A stretch of DNA of 64,000 nucleotides from Gliomastix tumulicola (taxonomy: Eukaryota; Ascomycota; Sordariomycetes; Hypocreales; Bionectriaceae). Positions 54,123-64,000 of this stretch are shown piece by piece. The notes below the pieces were generated by a model that worked only from the letters and a program-made list of their open reading frames with translations, did not search any database and was not told where the DNA came from. The stretch spans positions 1,178,001 to 1,242,000 of the forward strand of contig BCHX01000001.1 in assembly GCA_001599755.1 (NCBI GenBank). Reading direction: 5' to 3'. Position numbers and translations under genes: made by a program. Position 1 is the stretch's first letter, and every line of letters begins with the position of its first letter.

Positions 54123-55937
54123 CTAATCCATGCGGAGTGAGGCTGTCTTGCGCAGGATTTCAGCTCGCTTCTCTGGGTTCTTGGTTGGGTCGTTCAAGTC
54201 ATCACTACACAGATCTCAAGTCAGTCTTATTGAAAGCCGTGAAACACATGTACACATTAGCTAGAGGAGACGTACCCATCAGCTCCGGGATTCGCCATCT
54301 GTGTGGAGCTTAGTTAGCCAACGTATGCATCATGTCGGGCTTTTAGACATGCTTACCTCGTATTCGAGCGTCTTGATGAACCGATAGAACAGGGCAGCGA
54401 GCAGTGCCCCCCCGCAAGGTCCGACCCCTAGTGTTTGTCAGCGTCGTATCTTTGACAGGGCAAGCGGAGGTCTCCGCGCATGGGAGAGGAAAGAGGAGAC
54501 CCCCAACCAGCCAGTGCGGTAGCACAAGGTGTCCCATTGAGCCAGTAACTTACAGTAGATCCAGTGCTCTTTGTCAAAGATACCAGTAATCACGCAAGGC
54601 GCAAAGGACCGAGCCGGGTTAAGCGAGCCGCCGGTGTACTGAACGCCGATGAGCTCCGAGATGAACAGCGCAAGGCCGATGCCGACAGGGGCAAGGAATG
54701 TCGCCCGGTGCTTCTCCTTGGCGAGCATGAGGATCGTAAACACCAGCTGCGCCGTCAGGAGAACCTCGATGAAGAGTCCCTGTACGATGGAGGCACCACC
54801 CCCAAGAGTCGTTCGGACATTGAAGGACTCCGGGAAGAGGTACCGCACGATGGCGGACGCGAGCAGCGCGCCCGACATCTGCGCAACGAACAGGCAGGCA
54901 GCTCGGGCGAACGTCAGGGCGCGGACGACGAGCATGGCAATCAGCAAGGCCGGGTTGAACAGCGCGCCGCTGATGCGGAAGAAGACCCAGGCGTTGACTA
55001 TGAGGGAGAAGCCGAAGGAGAGTGAGATGTAGAGAAGGGTGTTGACGTTGAAGCCCGTGATGTCACCCGTCGTGGTGTTCTCCTCGTTCCCTCCTTCAGA
55101 CTGGATATTAGCAACCTGCGTGCCCGCAAAGGCGAAGACTAGGAAGAAGCAAGTGCCAATCAGCTCGCCGATGAAGGCAACGAAGTGTGCCTTGGCATCA
55201 GTAGTCATCCATTGGAGCAGCGGAAGACGCAGAACCTTGACCTTCTCCTTGGGGGTCAAGTTGCCCCAGTCAAGAGTCTCCGGGTCGATCATGCCAGCCT
55301 GCGCGGCTCGAGCCTTTCGCTGATGAGCTTCATCTAGATGAAGGGCCGCCTCTTCATCGGGCACCCTTACACGAGGACCATGGAAGGGGTCTTTCGTAAC
55401 GGGTGCATCGTCGAAGTATCGCTCTTCATCAGAGTCGGAGTTCATAAACCCGTAGCGCCGGTGGTTATGTATCGCAGGAGGGGGCCGGCTGCTTCGACGC
55501 GTGTATCGGTCAGGGCGGTACGGCCCACGCCATTGTCGGTCGTAGTCCCTCCAAGTCGGGTAGTCTCGAGGGTCCCAATCATAGTCGTGGTCGTAGTCGT
55601 CACGGAATCGAGGAGGACGGTGGGAGCGCGACGACGCCGAGCGGTTCAGCGGGGCTTCGGGGACATGGACATCCCAAGGATCTATGGTCTTGAAGCCGGC
55701 ATGGTGATGGGTACCCATTCGAGATCCTGGACGAGAACGAGGGCCGTCTTGGCTGTGTATGTTGCGGGGAGGGACGGCCGTATCAGAGTCAGACCGTGCG
55801 AAGAGATGATCTTGCTGTTCACCGGAGCCAGACGACGGTCCTGGGGAGATGACTGCGGCAGTGTCAAGTCCCAACTCTTCGCCTGCGATCGGCGTGCTCT
55901 TGGTAGGGCGATGGCCTAGAGGGTTCTCAGAAGACAT
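54123..55937 (-). CDS. Aquaporin / glycerol facilitator with long N-terminal extension, spliced, 519 aa
   Basis: Exons 55937-54554, 54427-54357, 54298-54276, 54204-54123 (1560 nt). The third exon is only 23 nt (start MANPGAD) and its junctions are canonical. Residues 1-235 are a hydrophilic, Arg/Asp/Tyr/Pro-rich cytosolic extension that includes DDYDHDYDWDPRDYPTWRDY. The MIP channel core starts near residue 250 (FVAFIGELIGTCFFLVFAFA). Both NPA boxes are present: FNPALL near residue 330 and SLNPARSFAP near 445. The first is intact and the second is followed by Arg, as usual. The domain forms a six-helix water or glycerol channel. The extension may be a phosphorylation platform. Which solute passes cannot be fixed from the selectivity residues I can see. 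Confidence 0.9.
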
Positions 55938-56880
55938 GACCAAGAGGATCGTGGCAAGTACCGCCTACCGAGATAGAATTTCTTCACCAACGGTGGTCGT
56001 ATTATTGATCGACAGAATGACCGGCTCGAACTCCCGATTGTATGGGCGCCTCCGGAGCTTTAATAGCTCCAGAGAGGGGTGCTTCTGTTAGACACGAGGT
56101 CATTGCATCTGATTCGTTCCGGCCTTGGTTTTCCAGGTTTCATGTGGCAAGACGCAGGCTGGACCCGAGTTTGTTGGCCCTGACCTGGCAAGCGTCGACG
56201 GAGATGGTACAGCTGAGAGACACATTCTGATAAGAAGTCAGGCTTCATAGCATGAAGGCTGGGAGACGATGGCGGCGGGGCGGACATATTTATCCAGGGA
56301 TGCCCCCTGACTGGATGTTGGCCGACGTGGCTAGCAGCATTAAGGCCAAGGCCGAGTTGACAAATGACGTACCAGAGATCGGTAGAGCTGACCGATCTGA
56401 AGAACATAATGCCCGATTCCAGATCGACAAAAGCCCACGAATCTCTCATCAGAGGCGCCAGAGACGAGGCGAGGTGAGATGTGTAGTTTCATGTTGCGAG
56501 GCTGGAGGAGTGGACCTGAGTCCTAGACCGGGCCTCGACTCTGGCTTGTCAAGCATGACCGCATCCTCTTGAACATCCAAGGCACGGTATTGGCCGACAG
56601 AAAAATAGCCCATGATGATGAAATGCGATAGGTCATCCCATTGTGCGCATCCCGAGGTGGTTGCTTCTCTCGGAAGTTGCCAGGATGTGAGCGAGGGGCA
56701 TGGATGCTCTTTCAGCTACCCTAGAGAAGCAGGCATGTGGCTCAAATTTCTGCCCAACTGCACCACTCCTGAAAACATTCCGCTTACTCCGTACCTCACA
56801 CCATTTCTCCAGGCGCCCGCCAATGATTCCAGTGCAGGCTTTCGAACGCGACGTAGGCGCACTCGATTATCATACTCAAG
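55938..56880. other. Intergenic, no supported gene
   Basis: Promoter of the aquaporin gene on one side; no credible frame across the rest. Confidence 0.4.
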
Positions 56881-57282
56881 ATGGGCCATGGCATCGCAAC
56901 GAGAGCCGCAGTCATAGCCTACAGGGTCGTCGGCATGAGCAGTGCGGATATCTCCAAGCTCACCGGCGTGCCAGTACGCACCATCAATCTGATTTGGACG
57001 AGGGCTATTGAGCGCGGGTTCAACCCCAACGTAAGGCCCCTCAACCTGAAGGACGCCCATCTGAAGGATGCCGGCCGACCTGGCCGGCCAAGGAAGAAAG
57101 ACAAAGCCGCGCAGAATGAGGTCACTCAGGAGACCGAGGGGCGCGACCAGGAAGCGACGGTTGGTGAGGGGGCTGGGAATGAAGTCGAGGGACCCCTGCA
57201 TAATGCTGAGTACGTGGCCGCATCCCTCCGCCTTGGGGGCCAATCTAATCTTGATATGAAATATCTTGAGGGCGGGTATTAA
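56881..57282 (+). CDS. HTH DNA-binding protein, transposase-type, 133 aa
   Basis: The N-terminal 60 residues form a helix-turn-helix (TRAAVIAYRVVGMSSADISK, then TGVPVRTINLIWTRAIERGF) like the DNA-binding end of Tc1/mariner or Pogo-type transposases. A basic GRPGRPRKKDK stretch follows, an AT-hook-like element. The remaining 70 residues are polar, Glu/Gln-rich and end LDMKYLEGGY. There is no catalytic DDE domain, so it is either a solo domain copied from a transposon or a domesticated regulator. I have an impression of similar single-domain proteins in Colletotrichum-like fungi, but cannot confirm it. The upstream start is uncertain. Confidence 0.6.
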   Translation: MGHGIATRAAVIAYRVVGMSSADISKLTGVPVRTINLIWTRAIERGFNPNVRPLNLKDAHLKDAGRPGRPRKKDKAAQNEVTQETEGRDQEATVGEGAGNEVEGPLHNAEYVAASLRLGGQSNLDMKYLEGGY

Positions 57283-58661
57283 CGAATATGACTGCAGCGA
57301 ATAATTGGGCTGGGCCTACATGATACCGCGGAATGAGGAACACGAGGATCCGTTCCGGGAGATGTGAGATGATTGGATAGGCTCCGGCACCTGGAATGAG
57401 CCGGAGATGCCCCCGAATATAAGGCCCATCGTGGAGATGACTATGGGCTAGAAAGAAGCTCCTCGCGTGACTATGATCACCAGGAACCCTTTATCATAAT
57501 GAGATGAGTATATATTTTATGCAATCATTGAATTCCGCCACTTCTAGCGGAGGATTGGCGGGTGTGCAGCACGTGAGAGTGCTTGATCTACGGTCCATTC
57601 TTAAGGCGATCGAGCGTGAAGCTACCACTGAATGCAGATACCTCGATTACCAACAGTAGGTCCAGACAGAACAGCAGTCCTTTTTGTGGAAACCGGCCGT
57701 GGCAACTCATTGATCTAATACAAGCCCTAAACTCAATACAGTCCCTTGCTGATGCTGATGGTCTCGGGGGAGACTCCTCAGTCGGTACGCTGATGTATAG
57801 CTGCGGCACAACGTGCGGCCAGATGGACCTTCTCATGTGGCCCTCCTCGCACTTCCCACGGTTCTTCGCGGACCCGGCTTCATCCATAGCCTAGTTTTTG
57901 TCCCTTTGCATTCTGATCTTTGCGACTTGCCATCATGGTAATCGTTCAGCTTGACTGCTTTGATCTCTAAGCCTTTTCTTCGCAGGGTTTTGCACCGTGG
58001 GTGCCAGCACAGTTCGCATTCATGGTTACACTTGTCACCTACCGCCGTATTCAGGTTGTCCAGTGGGAAGACCATGAGAAGTTGGCGCCGTACTGGGTTT
58101 CGCTATCTATTGATTTCTTCTATGATAGGTTTCCTACGCTCATCCTGCTTTTTATGTGGTCTCGCTGGCTGTATGTCTGATCAAAAATGGGCTGGTATTC
58201 TTTTGGCGCAGCTGTAAAGGGGGTAGGTGTACGATACAGACTGCATAGAGTCCGGGGAATGAGCTAGCTGTTCTTGAAAGTGCTGCCTGAGCACATCCAT
58301 CCCCGAGACTTCACGTGAACCATCTCTCCCTTCAAATCCGATATGCAAATGCAGTGCCAACAACGATTCCCTACGGTAACACTTGGTATTAAGCATGACG
58401 CGCCAACGTGATGCGAGAACTTGCGACAACATCACTTAGTTTCATCTGGCCCGGTCCGTATATGCCCATGTTAGCCATCAAAGAAGATCCCTGGTTCATC
58501 GCTCGTAGCAGTATCAAAGTAAATCATGCTTGAGGTTCTTGACTGAACTTGGTATAAGGAAAACAGCAACATGTCTTTCATTTCCAACACAAGTAATCCC
58601 GGGCGCTAATGCCAGTACGTCAAGATATTATCGTCCACATAAATCAATTTAACAGCCTCCC
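57283..58661. other. Intergenic, contains one unassigned exon-like frame
   Basis: No full gene. At 57973-58182 an open frame with no initiator follows an intron-like acceptor (CTTCGCAG at about 57989). It reads GFAPWVPAQFAFMVTLVTYR and ends with DFFYDRFPTLILLFMWSRW and a stop. It looks like the C-terminal exon of an integral membrane protein, intact or decayed; I could not join an upstream exon in frame. Confidence 0.4.
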
Positions 58662-59429
58662 TTAAAACAAGACACGTCTTGCCTTTTGTATACCGGTGAT
58701 ATCCCAAGGGGTTGGCTTCAAGCGATCCATCCAGTTCTGCCAATCATGCTCATCGGAAAATGACATGATCTTCGCGAATTCCCAATAATCCGGGTACCAG
58801 CCAGCACTCTCCCAATCAAGGAGGGCCACTATTTCCTTGTTGTCGTCGACCATGATGTTCCGACATGCGATATCCCCGTGAGTGAAGACGGATGTGTGCG
58901 AGCGCGGAAGCATGTCGGGGAGATCTTTTCCATCCGCGTACGATAGTCCGTTGCACCTTATATACCGCTTGAAGATGCGGTCCCGCACGTCCTTGTCGCT
59001 GCGCATGGGCGGCATAGGATCATTCGACTCGTCACCCAACAGAGGATCGACGCATGGGGAGCCATCTGCAGCGCAGCAGAACATAGACTGCAGATGTTCT
59101 GGACGAGGGACGGTGCGGATCGTGGCGATGAGATCCCATATCTTGAGACACATCTTCTCCTTGTCAGCATCGTCAAACGAGTCCCAGACCTTGTCTAGTG
59201 TGACGCCCGGCACAAATGACATGTAGAGTTGACCGATCGGGACTTCATTTGATATCACGAAACGGCCGTGATACAACTCCGGCATCGGAACAGATGGTGC
59301 GTGCTGCGCGACGAGACGCATGGCAGCTTCCTCGCTTGGTCGGACCTTGGACCCGTGCTTGATCACCACGTCTTCCTCAATCTGGGTCACGGAGCACCCG
59401 AACTGTGTCCAGAGGACATTGGGCTCCAT
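58662..59429 (-). CDS. Aminoglycoside-phosphotransferase-family (APH) kinase-like protein, 255 aa
   Basis: Brenner-type kinase motif is clear: VFTHGDIACRNIMVDDNKEI near residue 180 has the catalytic Asp (HGD) and the Asn, and VALLDWESAGWYPDYWE near 205 has the metal-binding Asp. VVIKHGSKV near residue 22 gives the ATP Lys. YMSFVPGVTLDKVWD is the hinge-like region. Fungal members of the family are numerous and rarely assigned; targets may be small molecules or proteins. The frame is open a few codons upstream (KESGEMEPN) and a CTAG acceptor lies just before; no upstream exon could be joined in frame, so I start at MEPNVLW. Short but typical in length for fungal APH proteins. Confidence 0.86.
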   Translation of the reverse strand: MEPNVLWTQFGCSVTQIEEDVVIKHGSKVRPSEEAAMRLVAQHAPSVPMPELYHGRFVISNEVPIGQLYMSFVPGVTLDKVWDSFDDADKEKMCLKIWDLIATIRTVPRPEHLQSMFCCAADGSPCVDPLLGDESNDPMPPMRSDKDVRDRIFKRYIRCNGLSYADGKDLPDMLPRSHTSVFTHGDIACRNIMVDDNKEIVALLDWESAGWYPDYWEFAKIMSFSDEHDWQNWMDRLKPTPWDITGIQKARRVLF

Positions 59430-60779
59430 TTCCCCGCTTTCTTTATCCTAGATTAGCATCATGTGTCGCACTGTACCAAGCAGTGGTGTAAGGAAGTCGG
59501 GGGACTCACCGCTCGTGGGTGGCGACATGGTGACTCGAGCTGCAGATGCGTTGAGCAGGGAGAAGTTTAAGGTGAGGATACCCACCGATGGTGGGCGTGT
59601 TTGGGACGTCGTTGGAGGAGGTGAGCTGTTTGTGGAGAAGGAGGCGGGAAGCTTCTTGGTCTTATTCTCTGCCGCCTTCGGAGTTCCCAGGAAGGAGACA
59701 CAAAATATGAGACGTGGGGCCTTGGATTTTGGCGCGTAGACGTCTGACGTATTTCTTTCCCTCCCTTCCGTAGGAGCACAACGAGCGTACAGAAATGCAG
59801 AGCAGGGAGGGGTTGGTCACATGTATCCAAATCCAACATTGCCCAGCCTTTGTCTGCCCCTTCAAGTCTGCAAGGCATCCAAAGCCCATCTCCACTTCAC
59901 CAATGATACCTAGCTGTTGGTTCATGACCTAACGTTGTTGGCCTGGCTTGTTGACCTGGCTTGTTGGTTTGGCTTGTTGGTTCACAAGGAACTTTTGCAA
60001 GGCGCCATAGGCATCATTTGTGCTGCTCCCAATCCCTTGCTTGCTATTGGCAAATTCATTCAGGCTGTGCAAAGCCCGTGTCATGCAGCAGCGTTACGCC
60101 TAGGTGACAATGGTCCGTTCTTTCATTCACGGCAAAGCACCCTGTGTCACATCACTGAGCCATCTGGGCGTTCTGATAGGTAGGTTGAGCGGCGATACGC
60201 AAAGGAGCCCGGACTGAGGCCACGCCAAAAAATGGTGATACCCGGAATGGCTCTTCTAGGCAGGTCTTCCGGTGTACAGAGTCACACATTGGTTCTAGAT
60301 GACTCTCGCGCGGAGTGCAAACGAGTACAACAGTTGTTGTACCCCCCTTTCGTCAACCAACAAGGCGGAGAAGGGCGCCTTGCTGTCCAATGAAGACAGC
60401 TACAACCAAGGAGCCCTGGGCACCTTAGACCAGTCTGTCAGCATTTCGTCGTCATCGCCAAGCTACAGGAGACGTCTGCTCACCATAGGCGGGTGTCTTC
60501 TTGGGTATCTTGCTAAGAATAGCAGGGTCCGTAGGTGGTCAGGTGAGGACACGCTGTGGGTAAGGCAAGGCAAGCCTGTTGGCAGTCAATGGACTTTGGG
60601 GATACTTATATAAGGTTCGGATTCTCCCTGGATTCTCCCTCTGACTTAGACACAACAAGACCAATAATCACTCACAGATTTCGCCTATACAACTGGCTCT
60701 TATTGGCCTCGTCACGACCAAAGTGAGCGCCCTGGAACCCCCTATATCTACAATGCTCGATCACTAATTTTTCACCTAG
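59430..60779. other. Intergenic, no supported gene
   Basis: No gene supported. Includes an imperfect 13-bp tandem repeat, three units of the form GGCCTGGCTTGTT, at about 59939-59978. Confidence 0.45.
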
Positions 60780-61358
60780 ATGTCGCCGCCACACATTGTC
60801 AAGCAATACACAGTCCTCCAGAGAGAGTACAGAGAGTATTCTGATGGAAAGAAATACTCTCGCAAGATTGACCCCAAGACCGGGAAGGCCGGTGACTGGG
60901 TGGAGGTCGTGGCGGAGAGTGCTGGTCCTTCGTCGTCGTCGTCTGCTCCAGAGCCTCTGAAGCTTTACCTGGTTTTTCAGAAGCAAGCGCCTGGTGAGCC
61001 AAAGCATTGGTCTCTTTTCGTCACCCGTGGAGAGTCCACCGATGCCAAAGGCAAGGTCTGGCAGGTGAAGGGAGATGCGCTTCACATGCATTACAACCAT
61101 GGGGAGGACATCGCGCTTTTTCAATCTGGTTCTTACCACACATCATACCTCCTAAACTCCAATCTGAGCAAGGCTCAGGAGCGCCTGATTGAGACGGCTG
61201 TGGGAAAGGAGCAGCCACCGCAGGCCAAGGATCAACGTTCAGTCAACGAAAATTGCCAAGGATGGACCATTCGTGTCCTCAAGCGCATCCAGGGAGATGT
61301 TGTTGAGGCGGCGCAGGTGCAGAAGATTGAGAGCGACAAGGAGCCCATCAACAGGTAG
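60780..61358 (+). CDS. Uncharacterised conserved fungal protein, 192 aa
   Basis: Single exon, with no signal peptide or membrane segment. The core (LKLYLVFQKQAPGEPKHWSL, then KGKVWQVKGDALHMHYNH) resembles a fungal family of unknown function with HWSLFV and a G-x-V/W-x-V-x-G-D motif, possibly one of the DUF families of papain/NlpC-like fold; I am not sure which. A Ser-rich linker (GPSSSSSAPE) lies near residue 50 and Lys/Glu-rich helices fill the C-terminus (CQGWTIRVLKRIQGDVVE). A Cys in ENCQGW near the end and the His in KHWSL are candidate active-site residues if the fold guess is right. Confidence 0.65.
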   Translation: MSPPHIVKQYTVLQREYREYSDGKKYSRKIDPKTGKAGDWVEVVAESAGPSSSSSAPEPLKLYLVFQKQAPGEPKHWSLFVTRGESTDAKGKVWQVKGDALHMHYNHGEDIALFQSGSYHTSYLLNSNLSKAQERLIETAVGKEQPPQAKDQRSVNENCQGWTIRVLKRIQGDVVEAAQVQKIESDKEPINR

Positions 61359-62170
61359 ATATCCGAGAGATCAATGCATGTGTTCGTTTTTTTTTGGGGG
61401 CCTTTTCTCTTTTTGCGTCTCAGAGCTCACTTCGGACTACCATAATAGAGGCCATTAGTATTTCGCATACCAAGCCAGTTACACAATAGACTAATAATTC
61501 CTATTGTATGGTCTTAGTGAACAGTTTCGGTGGTGGCTAGGTGCGGTATCAAGTAACGGGTAGATGCATACTTAAGACTAATTTTTTTTTTCCTATTTCG
61601 TTTTTTAGCCCCGTTTCAATTCAATAGGGGTAGAAGGGGCGATAATCGTATCATGTTGACTTTTGTGTTGAATTTCAAAGCACCCGTGGAAGGGTTTCTT
61701 CTGTGTGTAATCCATGTACTTTTATTTTGTCAGGGGCTTTCCGCCCTCAAGCATTAAGCAAATTGTGGAGCACGTTAGCGGTTGATCAGAGTCACGTGAA
61801 AAGTGCCGGCGAATCCCTCCATCAGATGTGACAGAGGTAAGACTTACGCCTGCACAAAGACGCTGCAATAAGTCATTGACGGGTATTCCGAGTTGCGTAA
61901 GCTAGAAGAAATATCACGGTACACTAGGCGATTAAAGCAGAACTCGTGATGTGGAAGAAATGCGGTCGAGCTCTCGCCGTTCGGAGGCGGTGATCTTTGC
62001 GTAATCCTTTTTGTCACCCCCGGCCTTATTCGGAAAGTCCATCCGAGAAAATCGGCTTCGGCTAGAATCGCATATTACCAATCCTCCTAGAATTCTCATC
62101 GAACGCACCTCAACAGCACGAGACTTTTCCTCTCTCAAGTTGTGCGCCTATTCTCAGGCCTTCCCTCGTC
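61359..62170. other. Intergenic, no supported gene
   Basis: No gene. Contains poly-T runs (about 61388 and 61583) and the lipoyl synthase promoter. Confidence 0.45.
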
Positions 62171-63462
62171 ATGGCATCAATAGCACCGACGATGCAGCGC
62201 GCCCGGGCACCCATCCGGAAAGCCCTCGCTTCACAGACCTCAGCAATCCGAGCATTTGCCACCGTTCCGACCCCCGAGACCGATGCGAAATCAACATCAA
62301 AGCGGAAGACCTACTTCAAAGACAGCACAGTCGCGCCCTTTTCAGACTTTGTTTCCTCTTCCGAGAAGCCCCTATCCTCTACGGACGCGTACACACTCAG
62401 GACCGCTGAGGTAGGCCCCGAGGGCAAGAAGCGGACCATCACTCGACTCCCAGAATGGCTCAAGACCCCGATCCCCGCAGGCAACGAGAACTACAAGGCC
62501 ATCAAGAAGGACCTACGCGGCCTTGGGCTGCACACCGTCTGCGAGGAGGCTCGCTGCCCCAACATCTCCGACTGCTGGGGCGGATCCGACAAGAGTGCCG
62601 CCACGGCGACCATCATGCTCATGGGCGACACGTGCACCCGTGGCTGCCGCTTCTGCAGCGTCAAGACCAGCCGGACACCTCCGCCGCTGGACCCCCACGA
62701 ACCTGAACACACGGCCGAGGCGCTGGCTAGATGGGGCCTCGGGTACGTTGTGCTGACGACCGTGGATCGAGACGACCTGGCTGACGGCGGCGCCAATCAC
62801 TTTGCCGAGACGATTCGCAAGATCAAGCAGAAGAAGCCCACGTTGCTGGTAGAGGCGCTCTCGGGAGATTTCAGGGGGAACCTGGATATGGTGAAGATTC
62901 TTGCCGAGAGTGGTCTGGATGTCTTCGCGCACAATGTCGAGACGGTCGAGGGTCTGACGCCGTACGTGCGTGATCGGAGGGCAACTTTCCGGCAGAGTCT
63001 CAGCGTGCTCAAGCATGCCAAGGATGTGATGGGCGAGGGGAACCTCATCACCAAGACAAGTCTCATGCTTGGTCTAGGCGAGCAGGAGCACGAGTTGATG
63101 GATGCTCTCAGAGGTATGTCCTTCTGGTCATGGGGTCTCAAGCTTAATACTAACCAGATCGCACAGAGCTACGCAAGGCAAACGTCGACGTCGTCACTTT
63201 CGGGCAGTACATGCGACCGACAAAGAGGCACTTGAAGGTCGAGAAGTACGTCACCCCCGACGAGTTCGAGATGTGGCGAACAAGGGCACTCGACATGGGC
63301 TTCCTCTACTGCGCAAGCGGACCCCTTGTCCGCTCCTCATACAAGGCTGGCGAGGCCTTCATTGAGAACGTCTTGCGAAAGAGAGCTGGTCAGAAGGCCC
63401 AGGCAAGCGACAGCCTGAGTCAGGCTGCGGCTCTGGGAGCTGAGACGTCTCAGTCTGTTTAG
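62171..63462 (+). CDS. LIP5: Lipoyl synthase, mitochondrial, spliced, 412 aa
   Basis: Exons 62171-63113 and 63167-63462 (1239 nt); 53-bp intron with GTATGT donor and CACAG acceptor. Radical-SAM enzyme that inserts two sulfurs into octanoylated lipoyl domains in mitochondria. The N-terminus is Arg/Ser-rich and acid-poor, a mitochondrial presequence. Two iron-sulfur cluster sites are visible: the auxiliary CEEARCPNISDC at about residues 120-131 and the radical-SAM CTRGCRFC (C-x3-C-x2-C) at about 155-162. Later motifs PLDPHEPEHTA and FAHNVETV fit the family, as does QYMRPTKRHLKVEKYVTPDE. The C-terminus (ASGPLVRSSYKAGEAF) holds the conserved Ser ligand of the RSSY motif. This is a core metabolic gene and marks the right end as ordinary genome. 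No other reading is plausible. Confidence 0.97.
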
Positions 63463-64000
63463 ACGCGGGGAATGTACACAACCTTACAGCACGTGAACAG
63501 CAGCAAATCCTATATAATTACACACAAAATGGCCTACGTCAGGGTGCGTAGGCGGGCGTTTTCTGGATCGGATGAAAGGGAAACTCAACTACTGGATAGC
63601 TTGACCAACAGACTGGCCTTCAACCGGCCCCATATACATGCTAATGAACACTTCTATTCACACACAAAAATGGCCCTAGTCGGCTGTATTGGTGCACATC
63701 GCTGCTAGTCATCCCGTCTCCCACGAGGACCGTGACACCGCAACGCCTTGCGATGGCAATCAGATGGCGCGTTTTGCATGTGCAGCAGTCATGCCGCCCA
63801 CCAAACACGTCCAGATGTAGTGTCTGACGAGGAGGCCACGGCAAGCTTCGAGGGAAAGCGCGATTGAGGCGCCTGCCCTGCATCTCCCAGTCACCGTGCC
63901 TTTGGCTGCGCTCCTTCCTCACCCCGTCACCATCTCCAAACCCAGGGCGCTCCTCCCTATTTCGCATTTGACCTCCTTCCTCCGCTTCATCTTCTCGAAC
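63463..64000. other. Intergenic end of window
   Basis: No gene supported; short frames lack coding character. Contains two similar stretches beginning near 63516 and 63655 (ACACACAAAA(A)TGGCC). Confidence 0.4.

Noticed and set aside
1..64000. Transposons, CRISPR arrays or viral insertions
   Set aside because: No terminal repeats, integrase, reverse transcriptase, capsid-like or repeat-spacer patterns were found; the solo HTH gene is the only transposon-like item.

Overview
The window is nuclear DNA of a filamentous ascomycete, most likely a Sordariomycete (inference). Genes lie on both strands with no operons. Introns are short (about 50-90 bp), with GTRNGT-type donors and CTRAY branch points. 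The protein families are typical of Pezizomycotina: Zn2Cys6 regulators, fungal MFS and ABC carriers, NmrA-like reductases, DUF6604, and an ascomycete class II peroxidase. I rebuilt many genes by hand from splice signals. For every spliced model the exon lengths sum to a multiple of three and the frame stays open, which is the main support for the structures. No tRNA, rRNA, CRISPR array or intact transposon was found.

Layout. 1-9.4 kb: a DUF6604 protein, a class IV sirtuin, a small repeat-containing protein, a C2H2 zinc-finger protein visible only after splicing, and a tail-anchored ankyrin protein. 10.4-20.9 kb: a small membrane protein, a dual C2H2+Zn2Cys6 regulator divergent from a saccharopine-dehydrogenase-like reductase, a secreted HD-domain protein, a membrane protein divergent from a trypsin-fold protein with a glycine-rich tail, and an NmrA-like protein. 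21.7-25.6 kb: a Dal5/TNA1-type MFS carrier and a broken aldo-keto reductase. 26.2-33.1 kb: a candidate sugar-acid catabolic cluster, with an erythronate-dehydrogenase-like enzyme, a Zn2Cys6 regulator, a DapA/KDG-type aldolase and a D-2-hydroxyacid dehydrogenase. 33.4-41.4 kb: a full-length ABC-B multidrug exporter of 11 exons, divergent from a Zn2Cys6 regulator across a promoter holding CGG/CCG inverted repeats.

43.3-64 kb: a short cysteine-rich secreted peptide with a defensin-like CS-alpha-beta spacing, a secreted class II heme peroxidase, a monocarboxylate-type MFS carrier with a GC-AG intron, a single-pass Mid2-like membrane protein, a Gly/Ser-rich secreted peptide, an aquaporin with a long polar N-terminus, an HTH protein of transposase type, an APH-family phosphotransferase, an uncharacterised 192-residue protein, and mitochondrial lipoyl synthase.

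How genes may work together: three regulator-plus-target arrangements stand out. They are the dual-finger regulator with its divergent reductase, the sugar-acid cluster with its own regulator, and the ABC exporter with its divergent regulator. The defensin-like peptide, peroxidase, exporter and trypsin-fold protein suggest a region used in contact with other organisms; this is inference.
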